Of a DNA stretch of 64,000 nt, positions 50,261-58,511 are shown piece by piece (within the stretch, counting starts at the first letter, position 1; each line of letters starts with the position of its first letter). A program made the position numbers and the translations under genes. Source of the stretch: an uncultured bacterium (GTDB lineage Bacteria; Planctomycetota; UBA8742; UBA2392); NCBI GenBank assembly GCA_938014885.1, contig CALLQI010000004.1, positions 62,001-126,000 of the forward strand, written 5' to 3'. The notes under the pieces were generated by a model. That model saw nothing but the letters and a program-made list of their open reading frames with translations. It was not told where the DNA came from and searched no databases.

Positions 50261-51349
50261 ATGCGCCATTCGCTGGATTACGTTGACCCGCGCACCAAGT
50301 TCGAAAAGACCTACCGGGGCGCCGGACTTACATTTGGCCTCCTGGTTGGGCTGAACTCGGTGCTTCTGCTGGTGATCGCCAACTTCAGCGACGACGTATA
50401 CGGGACCTATGCCGGCGAGCGGATGTTCATGAACGGCTTTGGCGTGGCGCTGGCCGGATTCACGGTCGGCATCACGATCGCCCTGTTCAACAAGCAGCGG
50501 TGGGCCGCGTACCTGGCATTCATCATCACCGCGTTGCTGCTGGTGGCAGCCGTACTGGCTCAGGTCGTGGACATCTTCCCCGGCGGCGACGGGCCTTCTG
50601 GTGGGGGCGTGATTGGCATAGTGCTCGTCGCGCTGGCGACCATCGTGCAGTTCAATGCGGTCCGAATCCCGCGCCCGTATCAGCTAGCGCCTTCGCCGCG
50701 CCGCCTTGCCGAAGGGTATCCTTTGTTGCAGCCGTACAGTGCAACCCCTGCTGGCGACAGAAGTGCCGCACCACCCGGGATGCCGGTGAAGTACCCCTTG
50801 GGCAACTCGGGCATCGCGATGCTCGCAGTCTGCGGCCTGACGGTGCTGGCGGGGATCGGCATGTCCGTGTACGGGATTGCGCTGGTATTGAACCCGGAAG
50901 TGGCGGAATGGGTGGTGGTCAGGGATGAAGTAATCGGCGTGCAACTCGAAATGCCCGGGCAGCCGCAGGATGTGCTGGAAACGCCCGACCTGACCATGAG
51001 CTACATCCGCACTCAAGAATATGCGGCCGAGTTCTGCACGGTGTCGATCACCTGCGTCGAGCTGCACGAAGGATTCGGTTTCAGGGAACAAGACGTCGCG
51101 CGCAGCCTCACGACCGGCGTGGACTACTCCAAGGCAACTGTTCTGTCCCGTGAAAGAATCCAAAGCAACGGCATCGAGATGCACGCCCTCATCCTGCACC
51201 GCGTGGATGGCTGGCATGAGTACAAGTGGGTGTTCCACACCACCTCGCACTGCGTGACGGTGATCGTCACGAAACCCCAGGGGCGCGATTTTCCCAGCGT
51301 GGACCGCGTCCTGGAGAGCATCCGCTACACCGTTCAACCGCCCGATTAG
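50261..51349 (+). CDS. membrane protein of unknown function flanked by direct repeats
   Basis: This 362-residue protein has four N-terminal membrane segments (about 20-42, 55-75, 83-103, 112-132), a Pro-rich cytoplasmic linker (about 135-180), a fifth helix (about 183-212) and a soluble C-terminal domain of about 145 residues. No family is recognised. ATG 50261 has GGAGA 6 bases upstream. The gene and its promoter sit exactly between two 108-base direct repeats, so it could be lost by recombination between them. Confidence 0.78.
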   Translation: MRHSLDYVDPRTKFEKTYRGAGLTFGLLVGLNSVLLLVIANFSDDVYGTYAGERMFMNGFGVALAGFTVGITIALFNKQRWAAYLAFIITALLLVAAVLAQVVDIFPGGDGPSGGGVIGIVLVALATIVQFNAVRIPRPYQLAPSPRRLAEGYPLLQPYSATPAGDRSAAPPGMPVKYPLGNSGIAMLAVCGLTVLAGIGMSVYGIALVLNPEVAEWVVVRDEVIGVQLEMPGQPQDVLETPDLTMSYIRTQEYAAEFCTVSITCVELHEGFGFREQDVARSLTTGVDYSKATVLSRERIQSNGIEMHALILHRVDGWHEYKWVFHTTSHCVTVIVTKPQGRDFPSVDRVLESIRYTVQPPD

Positions 51350-51368
51350 CAGCGCAACACTGGCCAAG

Positions 51369-51476
51369 ACCAGAGCCCGGGTGCGTGAGCGCGGGGCCCC
51401 CTGCCAGCGACAGCCAGACGTACGGCAACTGCTTTGAACCACGAAGCGCCACGAAATGCCACGAAGAACAGCAACT
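51369..51476 (+). repeat. 108-base direct repeat, right copy
   Basis: Direct copy of 50073-50180, starting 19 bases after the stop of the enclosed gene. A partial inverted piece (GTGGTTC-AAGCCGTTGCC) lies just beyond at about 51566-51584. Confidence 0.85.
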
Positions 51477-51581
51477 GCCGCATCGGATCACAGGCAATGG
51501 CCTTTGCGCGCCGGACCGCTGAGAAGCCCGTGGTGGAACTTGCCGTTATCCGTGTGAGTCCGTGGTTCCAAAGCCGTTGCC

Positions 51582-51770
51582 TCACGCCCAGGTTGCGGGG
51601 TCGTTGTGGATCAGGCCGCTGATGATGTACCACAGCACCCAGGCCATGCCGCCCAGCCACATGAGCTTGATCCACAGCGGGATGCGCTGGTGGCCGGTTT
51701 CCGGCGGGCCTTCCGGCAGTGCGGGCACGTGTGGCGTCTCTGCGGCGGATTGCGTTGTTGGCTCGGTCAT
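51582..51770 (-). CDS. small membrane protein, cbb3-oxidase-linked
   Basis: This 62-residue protein has a Pro/Glu-rich N-terminus (about 28 residues) and one membrane helix (about 32-54). It overlaps the upstream gene by 4 bases (ATGA), so it is the last gene of the oxidase operon 54649-51582. It may be a small CcoQ-like or assembly subunit, but it has no diagnostic motif. Confidence 0.65.
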   Translation of the reverse strand: MTEPTTQSAAETPHVPALPEGPPETGHQRIPLWIKLMWLGGMAWVLWYIISGLIHNDPATWA

Positions 51771-52030
51771 GGCTTGTCCTCCGCGATTGGTGGCGATATC
51801 GGAGCCACGTTCTCGGCACTCAGTACGGTCAATTCAGTCTGGTTGGATGTCGCAAAGCCGCCCACGCGCCAGTACGCGATGCACAGCATCAGCAGGCCGA
51901 TGAACGACAGCCCGAACACGATGCCCACAAAGATCGCGGCGTCGTAGGCACCCTCCTCACAAAACAGGCACGCGTGCAGCGGCGAGGCCAGCAGCGGCAG
52001 CAGCAGCACGATCCAGCGCGAGCTTCGCAT
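51767..52030 (-). CDS. small membrane protein in the cbb3 operon
   Basis: This 87-residue protein has a signal peptide or first helix (6-20) followed by Cys-Leu-Phe-Cys near residues 21-24, a second helix (about 33-53), and a polar C-terminus. It sits 2 bases downstream of the cytochrome subunit gene. The Cys-x-x-Cys pair just outside the membrane could bind metal or act in redox. The family is unrecognised. Confidence 0.65.
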   Translation of the reverse strand: MRSSRWIVLLLPLLASPLHACLFCEEGAYDAAIFVGIVFGLSFIGLLMLCIAYWRVGGFATSNQTELTVLSAENVAPISPPIAEDKP

Positions 52031-52032
52031 GG

Positions 52033-53250
52033 CTACTCCTTCACCTTGTACTGCTCACGATCAAACAGCGACGCCATGTACGCGATCAGCGCATCGACCT
52101 CGGCGGGCTTCAGGTTCGGGAATGCCACCATGGCGCTGCCCGGGCGGCCTTCCTTCAACACGCGGCGCACTTCATCGGGGTGATACAACCGGTCGCGGAA
52201 GTGCTTCGGCGCCGGGCCGCCGGCAAACGACTTCGACATCGCGGCCGGGACGACTCCGTTTTCACCGTGGCAGGCCTGGCACTGCGTGCGGTACAGCTCG
52301 CGGCCTTGCGCCAGCACGGCTTCGCTGGCCTTGGCGGGGGCCAGCGCCGGCTTCAGCGCGGGCTCGCCCAGCGCGTTCACGTACTGGCTGAGCGCCCACA
52401 GGTCTTTCTCGGTCAGTTCGGCGAAGCTTGGCATGGCGCTGCCTTCGCTGCCCATGAACAGGATGCGGAACACTTCCTCGCGCGGCAGATAGCGCTTGGT
52501 CAGGTCGCTCGCGCCGGGCTTCAGGAAGTCAATCGCCAGCCCCTTGCCGTCGCCGGCCGTACCGTGGCAGCCGCTGCAGTAGTGCTGGAAAAGCTCCGCC
52601 CCGCGTGTGGCCTGTAACTCGGTGGCCTCGGGCGCGCCGGAGACCGTCACGCGGTCCGGCCACACCTGCTTGCGGACTTCTTCTTTGAAGTGGATGCCGA
52701 GGTATTGCAGGTAGGCAACCAGGTCAGTGGCCTTTTCCGTGGGGATCCAAGTGTCGCCCTGCTGCTCAAACAGCCACGAGTACTTGGGCATGATGCTGCC
52801 GGGCACGGTGGTGCGCGGGTTCCACAGGTGGGCGAGGTGCCAGTCGTCGCTGCGGCGACCTGCTTCGCGGCTCAGATCCGGGCCGATGCGCCGCGTGCCG
52901 TACAGTTGCGGCACGTCGTGCATGGCTTCCCAGGCCTGGCTGCGCGGGCCGTAGCGGAACTCTTCGTTGGCGACCGGCCTCACGAACTGGCTGTGGCAGT
53001 GCCAGCAGCCCTCGGCGATGTAGATTTCGCGCCCGCGGCCGATGGCGTTGAGCTCGCCGTTTTCGTCAACGTAGGGGTTCACGAATTCTTCGGGTGGCTC
53101 CTGCCCGATTACGCTTAGCCACGGCAGAACGCCCATGGCCACGAACGACAGCAGAAAGAAGCCCACACCGGCCACGAGCAGCACAAACATCGGGCGCTCG
53201 GCTTTGCCTTCGGCGGGGGGCTTCGTGTGGTTATCGGCGGCTTCAGCCAT
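52033..53250 (-). CDS. triheme cbb3 oxidase cytochrome subunit (CcoO/CcoP-type fusion)
   Basis: This 405-residue membrane-anchored cytochrome has one helix (about 21-48) and three c-type haem motifs: Cys82-Trp-His-Cys85-His86 with the CcoO-like surroundings (Ile-Tyr-Ile-Ala-Glu-Gly-Cys-Trp-His-Cys-His-Ser-Gln), then Cys225-Ser-Gly-Cys228-His229 and Cys324-Gln-Ala-Cys327-His328 in class I cytochrome domains as in CcoP. Separate CcoO and CcoP in proteobacteria carry one and two haems, so this looks like a fusion of both roles. It passes electrons from the bc complex or soluble cytochromes to CcoN. The start at 53250 overlaps the ccoN stop. Confidence 0.88.
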   Translation of the reverse strand: MAEAADNHTKPPAEGKAERPMFVLLVAGVGFFLLSFVAMGVLPWLSVIGQEPPEEFVNPYVDENGELNAIGRGREIYIAEGCWHCHSQFVRPVANEEFRYGPRSQAWEAMHDVPQLYGTRRIGPDLSREAGRRSDDWHLAHLWNPRTTVPGSIMPKYSWLFEQQGDTWIPTEKATDLVAYLQYLGIHFKEEVRKQVWPDRVTVSGAPEATELQATRGAELFQHYCSGCHGTAGDGKGLAIDFLKPGASDLTKRYLPREEVFRILFMGSEGSAMPSFAELTEKDLWALSQYVNALGEPALKPALAPAKASEAVLAQGRELYRTQCQACHGENGVVPAAMSKSFAGGPAPKHFRDRLYHPDEVRRVLKEGRPGSAMVAFPNLKPAEVDALIAYMASLFDREQYKVKE

Positions 53251-54649
53251 TGGACACCTCCAGGCCAACTTTGCCGTTCTTGACGAAGAACAGATTCCAG
53301 ACCAGGAACACCATGCTGAGCATCAGGAACACGCCGCTGATCGCGCGGGTCATCCAGAATGGCATGGCGGCCTCGAGCGAATCCTGCAGCGGCAGGGTGG
53401 TCAGCCAGAAGAAGCCCTGCATCAGGCCGGCGATGGTGTCCGGGATGTAGTACAGCACCCAGAACGCGATGAGCGTGACCCAGAAGTGCGCCTCGGCCAG
53501 TTTGCGGTTGTAGCCCCGGCCGGTGATGCGCGGCCAGATCCAGTAGATGAAAGCGTACAGCCACCAGCTGAACACACCGAACAGCGCCAGGTGCGCGTGC
53601 GCCACAACCCAGTCGGTGAAGTGCACCACCTGCTGCACTGATAGCAGCGCGTGGAACGGTCCCTGGGTGCAGGTCACGATGTAGTTGAACAGGCCAAACG
53701 CCAGAAAGCGCAGCGGGATGTCGCTGGCAAGCTGGCTCCACTTGCCGCGCATGGTGGCAAAGAAGTTGTAGACCACGCTGTAGACCACGAAGATCAGCGT
53801 GAAGGTCAGCGGCACCGCAAGCATCTGCAACCACCAGGGCACCGGGCTGTAGAAGTAGTGGTGGCTGCCGCCCAGCGGGTAGAAGAAGGCCAGTGTCCAA
53901 AAGCCCAGCAGGCTCAGCTTATGGCTGGCAATCGGCTTCTTCAGCACCACGGGCAGCAGGTAATATATGATCGCCGCGCCCATCGGCGTCACCCACAGGC
54001 CCACCGCGTTGTGGATCCACAGGCCCGACAGCGCAGCCCCGGCCGCACCGGGCGCCACGAATGCCACGATGCTGTTGGCCATCACGAAGTTCAGCGCGGT
54101 GAAGATGAAGCCGAGAATCAGGTACCACGCGCTGACGTACAGGTTGCGCACGCCGGACAGCAGGATCGTGCCCACGCAGGAAACCAGCGTCGCCACGAAG
54201 CAGACGGCAAACGCGGCGTCGGCCCACCACGGGGCCTCAGTGTGTTCCACGGCCTGCGCGTGGCCCATCAGGATCGCGCCGCCGCCCAGCACCAGCGCCA
54301 CCTGTGTCAGCGGCGCAAAGATCTTGGCCAGCTTGGGCAGAAACAGGTCGCGCCCCACCAAACGCGGGATCGCGTAGTAAGCGAACGCAAAGAACCCGTT
54401 CGTCAGCCACCCGAAGATCACGCTGTGCGTGTGGAACATGCGGATGCGGCCGAAACTCAGCGCGGCCGAATCGCCCAAAAACTCGGCGGCCTCGGGGCTG
54501 GTCAATCGATAACCCATCAGCGTGCCGCCAAGCATGCCGATGCCCAGCCACACGATGGCCGCAACGATATGGAATTTGACCAGTCCCAACTGGTCGGTTG
54601 GTGCGCGAACGGGCTTTGCAGGCGCGTCCTTGGGCTCTGTCTCCGGCAT
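53243..54649 (-). CDS. ccoN: cbb3-type cytochrome c oxidase catalytic subunit I
   Basis: This 468-residue, roughly 12-helix haem-copper oxidase of type C reduces O2 with high affinity. Visible ligands include the helix-2 His (Met-Phe-His-Thr-His-Ser), a Trp-Ile-His-Asn-Ala-Val-Gly-Leu-Trp segment for the active-site region, Gly-Gly-Ser-His-His-Tyr-Phe-Tyr for copper B, and Ala-His-Ala-His-Leu-Ala-Leu-Phe-Gly for the haem pair. The C-terminal length is near the family value. The start at 54649 has GGAGAG 6 bases upstream. It begins the oxidase operon and faces xseA across an AT-rich promoter region (54690-54770). Confidence 0.92.
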   Translation of the reverse strand: MPETEPKDAPAKPVRAPTDQLGLVKFHIVAAIVWLGIGMLGGTLMGYRLTSPEAAEFLGDSAALSFGRIRMFHTHSVIFGWLTNGFFAFAYYAIPRLVGRDLFLPKLAKIFAPLTQVALVLGGGAILMGHAQAVEHTEAPWWADAAFAVCFVATLVSCVGTILLSGVRNLYVSAWYLILGFIFTALNFVMANSIVAFVAPGAAGAALSGLWIHNAVGLWVTPMGAAIIYYLLPVVLKKPIASHKLSLLGFWTLAFFYPLGGSHHYFYSPVPWWLQMLAVPLTFTLIFVVYSVVYNFFATMRGKWSQLASDIPLRFLAFGLFNYIVTCTQGPFHALLSVQQVVHFTDWVVAHAHLALFGVFSWWLYAFIYWIWPRITGRGYNRKLAEAHFWVTLIAFWVLYYIPDTIAGLMQGFFWLTTLPLQDSLEAAMPFWMTRAISGVFLMLSMVFLVWNLFFVKNGKVGLEVSNG

Positions 54650-54845
54650 GGCTCTCTCCGTGCGGGAATCGCTTCTGCACGGATACTGGCAACAATCACG
54701 GCGCAATACAAGTAACTATAAAAAGGATAAAATAGCCCTAGTAACTCCTATATTTTGAATCCCTGTTATGTCTTTGAACACATCTTTAATCGCAAGCCCA
54801 CGCCGCGCGCTCGCCGGGCGTCGCACCCTTCGCTACCATCCCGCC

Positions 54846-56042
54846 ATGCCTGAGCCGATCACCGTTACTGACCTCAGCAACCGTATCAAGCGCCACCTTG
54901 AGCCCGAGTTCGCCAGCGTGCTGGTGGCCGGCGAGATCGGCAACTTCCGCGGTCAGCACCATTCCGGCCACGTGTACTGCAACTTCAAAGATGAAGGCGC
55001 GAGCATCCGGCTGATCATCTGGCGCGGCACCTTTGAGCGCCTGAAGTTCGCGCTGAAAGACGGGCTTGAGGTCATCATCAACGGCAAGCTCGACGTCTAC
55101 GCCCGCCGCGGCGAATACAGCCTGGTCGCCAACAGCATTGAGCCCCGCGGCGTCGGCGGACTGCAACTGGCCTTCCAGCAACTGGTGCAGCGCCTTGAGG
55201 CCGAAGGCCTGTTCGACGCCGAACGCAAGCGCCCGTTGCCGGCCTACCCGCGCCGTGTGGCCGTCATCACCAGCCCCACCGGCGCCGCGATCCGCGACAT
55301 CATCACCACCGCGCGCCGGCGCAACCGCCTCGTCGAGCTGCTGGTGGTGCCGGTGAAGGTCCAGGGTGACGGCGCCGGTGAAAGCGTCGCGCGCGCGATC
55401 CGCCGCCTGAACGCGCTGAACGCGGTGCTGGGCGTGGACGTGATCATCGCCGGGCGCGGCGGCGGCAGCCTGGAGGACCTGTGGGCCTTCAACGAAGAAG
55501 TCGTGGCCCGCGCGATCTTCGAAAGCGAAATCCCCGTCGTCAGCGCCGTCGGCCACGAAGTGGACACCACTGTTGCCGACCTGGTCGCCGACGTGCGCGC
55601 GGCCACACCAACCGCCGCGGCGGAGCTGGTGGTGCCCGAGTACGCCTCAATGCTTGAGGCCGTGCAGGACCTGCGCACGCGCCTCACGCGCGGGTTGCGC
55701 CACACCACGGAAATCTGGCGCGAAAGGCTGAGCACGCTGCAATCGCGGCTCGCGGCGATGGGCCCGGTGAACCAGGTGCGCCGCGAACAGCAGCGGCTGG
55801 ATTACCTGTATGAGGGGATGGGCAACGCCATGCGCAACCTGCTGAAGTCGCGCAGTGCCGCGGCAACCGGACTGGGCCAGCGCCTTCACGCGCTAAGCCC
55901 GCTGGCGGTACTCGAGCGCGGCTACAGCATCACCCGCAACGAGGCCGGAAAGGTGCTGAAGTCGCCAACCGAAGCGGCACCGGGCGAAGTAATCGTAAGC
56001 AAACTGGCCCAGGGCGAACTGCGAAGCCGCATAGAAGGCTAG
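54846..56042 (+). CDS. xseA: exodeoxyribonuclease VII large subunit
   Basis: XseA with the small subunit XseB forms a single-strand-specific exonuclease used in repair. The 398 residues have an N-terminal OB-fold (about 5-100, with Phe-Arg-Gly-Gln-His-His-Ser-Gly-His-Val-Tyr-Cys), the catalytic-domain start Ala-Val-Ile-Thr-Ser-Pro-Thr-Gly-Ala-Ala-Ile-Arg-Asp near 138, Gly-Arg-Gly-Gly-Gly-Ser near 210, Gly-His-Glu-Val-Asp near 240, and the late Arg-Gly-Tyr-Ser-Ile motif. xseB is not next to it. ATG 54846 fits the family start; the frame is open from 54768. The stop overlaps the convergent gene. Confidence 0.94.
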   Translation: MPEPITVTDLSNRIKRHLEPEFASVLVAGEIGNFRGQHHSGHVYCNFKDEGASIRLIIWRGTFERLKFALKDGLEVIINGKLDVYARRGEYSLVANSIEPRGVGGLQLAFQQLVQRLEAEGLFDAERKRPLPAYPRRVAVITSPTGAAIRDIITTARRRNRLVELLVVPVKVQGDGAGESVARAIRRLNALNAVLGVDVIIAGRGGGSLEDLWAFNEEVVARAIFESEIPVVSAVGHEVDTTVADLVADVRAATPTAAAELVVPEYASMLEAVQDLRTRLTRGLRHTTEIWRERLSTLQSRLAAMGPVNQVRREQQRLDYLYEGMGNAMRNLLKSRSAAATGLGQRLHALSPLAVLERGYSITRNEAGKVLKSPTEAAPGEVIVSKLAQGELRSRIEG

Positions 56043-57613
56043 GCGTCCAGCTCAAGCAGGCGGTTCAGCAGGCGCTGCTTTTGCTCAAGGTAGCTGGCGG
56101 GTGGCAGCTTGCCGGCCTTGTAGGCGGCTTCCAGGTCAACGATTGCGGCCAGCATTTCGCCGCGCGTGCCGGGAACTTTGGCCAGCACCTCAAGCTGCTT
56201 TTCGCGCGGCTTGCGCGCCGTGGCCACCAGCGCGCCCGCAAACGCGAGCCCGAACAGGATCGCCAGCCACTGGAACACCACGTTCATCTTGATGCTGTCC
56301 TGCTTCGGCGCCACTTCGTCCGTGGGCTGCGGCTGCATCGCGCCATCGGCCAGGCCTTCTTCGATGTCGCGCATGCGCTGCTGCGCGCTTTCACTGAAGC
56401 CGATCACCCACTGCGCGGCTTCGGCGGCGTATAGCGCGGGCTGCTGTGCGGCCGCGAAGCTCTGGCTTCCGCGATCCTGCACGGGCTCGTTGTACAGGCG
56501 GCGGTGGTTTTCGGGCGCAAAGGCGCGCAGTGTCGCGTCACCGCCGACGCGGGCCTTGGCATTGCCGACCTCAAGCGGAAACGCGCGTTCAAGCTGCACC
56601 TTGTCGCCGGGGCTCAAATGCAGCACGCCGCCGCGATGCATGACGCGAATCGTGAGTGTACCCGGCCCGCTGCTGCCCGCCGGCGGCACCGGGCGGCGGA
56701 ACACCAGCTTGCCGCTGCGGCCGGAAGGCGACGGCGTCTCGATGTACAGCGTCTCGCCCGCGCCGAGGTTGTGCAGCGCGATGTCGTCATTCAGCGCGTG
56801 CCAGGTGTCGGCGCTGCTGTGGGCCTGGTTCGGGTAGGGCAGCTTGCCGCCGTGCATGGCGTCGGCACCGCCGAAGGTCCAAGCCAGCCGCGTAAGCTCG
56901 TCGGGCGCGGCGCTGCTTGGCGGCCAATAGTTCGTGCCCTGGAAAAAGAACAGTTGCGAGCCATACAGGTTCGGCAGCTGGCGTGCGGTCACGCCGGGCG
57001 GCACGGCCACGGGCAGCTCAAGCTCAAGCAGGGCACCGCGCGCGGGGTCGTTGTTCTGTACTCGGATCGTTTCGATGAACGTCAGCAGGCCGTACTTGAG
57101 GTCGGCGCGCACGGCCGGCACGACATCCAGTTCATGCGAAGCGATCACGAGTTGCGACAGTTCACCCCCGAGCGGAAAGTACTCAAGCTCAATCGCCGCC
57201 GAGGGTGCCGCCGCCGTCAAGAACACCTCGCGCGCCAGCGGCCACCACACGCCGTCGAGTTGCGCCGCCAGTGCCAGCCGCGTGTCCAGCGGCAACTCGG
57301 TGAAGGCAAAGCTGCCGTCGCCTTGCGCGGGCGTGAACCAGCTTTGTTGCGGCACGGCAGCACCGCCCAGCCCGCCAAATTGCGTGGTCGGGGTTTCGCC
57401 GCGTGCCAGCGCGCTCATCGCATCCTGCCAGGTGCCGGCCGTCAGTTCGTTGAAGGGCGGGCTGCCTTCGGGCAGTGCAACCGCGCCCACCAGCGCGGCG
57501 TCGGCCAGAAACTCGTTTTGCCCACTGCGGTCTTTCAGTTTGCCCGTGATGCTGCCCTGGGCCGCGAGCGCGGCAGGCAGGCACAGCAGAATCGCGAGCA
57601 GCGCTGGTCTCAT
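56039..57613 (-). CDS. exported protein linked to cytochrome c maturation genes (unknown function)
   Basis: This 524-residue protein has a signal peptide (1-18), a beta-rich domain with carboxypeptidase-regulatory-like start (Ile-Thr-Gly-Lys-Leu-Lys-Asp), a mixed middle region, and one membrane helix near 448-468. The cytoplasmic tail has a Val-Asp-Leu-Glu-Ala-Ala-Tyr-Lys-Ala-Gly-Lys-Leu pattern like the CcmI/CycH coiled-coil motif. It overlaps the CcmI-like gene by 4 bases and forms the 3' end of the ccm operon (62307 to 56039). It may therefore help deliver apocytochromes, but no catalytic residues are visible. Confidence 0.7.
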   Translation of the reverse strand: MRPALLAILLCLPAALAAQGSITGKLKDRSGQNEFLADAALVGAVALPEGSPPFNELTAGTWQDAMSALARGETPTTQFGGLGGAAVPQQSWFTPAQGDGSFAFTELPLDTRLALAAQLDGVWWPLAREVFLTAAAPSAAIELEYFPLGGELSQLVIASHELDVVPAVRADLKYGLLTFIETIRVQNNDPARGALLELELPVAVPPGVTARQLPNLYGSQLFFFQGTNYWPPSSAAPDELTRLAWTFGGADAMHGGKLPYPNQAHSSADTWHALNDDIALHNLGAGETLYIETPSPSGRSGKLVFRRPVPPAGSSGPGTLTIRVMHRGGVLHLSPGDKVQLERAFPLEVGNAKARVGGDATLRAFAPENHRRLYNEPVQDRGSQSFAAAQQPALYAAEAAQWVIGFSESAQQRMRDIEEGLADGAMQPQPTDEVAPKQDSIKMNVVFQWLAILFGLAFAGALVATARKPREKQLEVLAKVPGTRGEMLAAIVDLEAAYKAGKLPPASYLEQKQRLLNRLLELDA

Positions 57614-58026
57614 GTCGATTCGGGTGGGTTTGGCTTGGCCGACTGCATCGCCGCCAGCTCGGCGTCGATCTTCTTGCGAGCATTCGCGCGGCGCTGGGTC
57701 AGCTGGTCCAGCTGCATGGTCAGGCGCTTGGCGGCATCGAGGGCTTCGGCGCGATGCTTGTTGAATGAGGCTTCATCGACGCGACCGGCCAGACGGTCGT
57801 CTTCCAGGTCTTTCAGCGCGCGCAGGGCTTCCTCGCGGCGGCGGCTGACGATGGCGTACTCGCTTTCGACGTCGCCCACGAACCACAGGCGCTTGCGGCG
57901 CGCAAGCGGCCAAAGGGTCAGCAGCAGCATGCCAAACAGCAATGGTGCCACGCGCCAGTCAATTGCGGCAGCCAGCATGGCGGGCGCGGCCGAGGCCAGT
58001 AGCACGATCATCAGGCCCTTGTTCAT
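57610..58026 (-). CDS. CcmI-like small membrane protein
   Basis: This 138-residue protein has two N-terminal membrane helices (about 5-22 and 26-43) and a coiled-coil part with Ala-Leu-Lys-Asp-Leu-Glu-Asp-Asp-Arg-Leu-Ala-Gly-Arg-Val-Asp-Glu near 70-86. That matches the N-terminal signature of CcmI (CycH), the apocytochrome chaperone. It lacks the C-terminal TPR domain of full CcmI. Overlaps with ccmH and the downstream gene by 4 bases each indicate tight coupling. Confidence 0.75.
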   Translation of the reverse strand: MNKGLMIVLLASAAPAMLAAAIDWRVAPLLFGMLLLTLWPLARRKRLWFVGDVESEYAIVSRRREEALRALKDLEDDRLAGRVDEASFNKHRAEALDAAKRLTMQLDQLTQRRANARKKIDAELAAMQSAKPNPPEST

Positions 58027-58511
58027 GGCTGGTCCATTTCCTTCAGCTCGTTGGCGATGCGGCTGTCGAGCGTGCTGTCGTTGGCGGGCAGCGGCGCGGT
58101 CTCATCGGCGCTTTCTTCGGCGCTGGTGCGTTTGCGGGTGACGGTCCAGTAGCCAAAGCCGAACGCCGTCGCCAGCACCGCCAGGCTGATCAGCAGCACC
58201 GGGTACAGGCTGCTGTTTTCGGGCACCTGCAGCACTTCGGGCCCGAAGCGCTTCACCATCTCCTGCTTGACTTGCCCGGCGCTGAGTTTGGGGTCGCGCA
58301 CCAGCTCACGCAGATAGGAGCGCTCGGCGTCTTTTGAGCTGCACACGTTGTGGCTGCACGTGAGCAGGTTTTCGCGGCAGCCGCAAATGCAGAATAACTG
58401 TTCGCCGACTTCCTGGTACAGGCGCTCGGCGTCGTCAGGCGCTCGGGTCTGGGCGCTTAGCGGTGTCGCCAGGGGCGCGGCAACCAGTAGCAGCAGGATC
58501 AGCAGCTTCAT
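58023..58511 (-). CDS. ccmH: cytochrome c maturation protein CcmH (Cys-rich form)
   Basis: CcmH keeps the apocytochrome CxxCH thiols reduced for haem attachment in the periplasm. The 162 residues have a signal peptide (1-21), then the redox motif region with Cys41-Ile-Cys43-Gly-Cys45 and Cys52 and Cys57. The usual proteobacterial motif is Leu-Arg-Cys-x-x-Cys-Gln, so this is the more Cys-rich variant. Next comes the conserved Leu-Arg-Glu-Leu-Val...Phe-Gly helical part, and one membrane helix near 103-123. It overlaps ccmF and the CcmI-like gene by 4 bases. Confidence 0.88.
   Translation of the reverse strand: MKLLILLLLVAAPLATPLSAQTRAPDDAERLYQEVGEQLFCICGCRENLLTCSHNVCSSKDAERSYLRELVRDPKLSAGQVKQEMVKRFGPEVLQVPENSSLYPVLLISLAVLATAFGFGYWTVTRKRTSAEESADETAPLPANDSTLDSRIANELKEMDQP

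Noticed and set aside
50073..51476. Insertion sequence or transposon bounded by the 108-base repeats
   Set aside because: The enclosed gene is a membrane protein with no transposase motif, and the repeats are direct without terminal inverted ends.
56504..58141. 545-residue plus-strand open frame
   Set aside because: Antisense to the exported protein and CcmI-like genes; no signal peptide or family motif.
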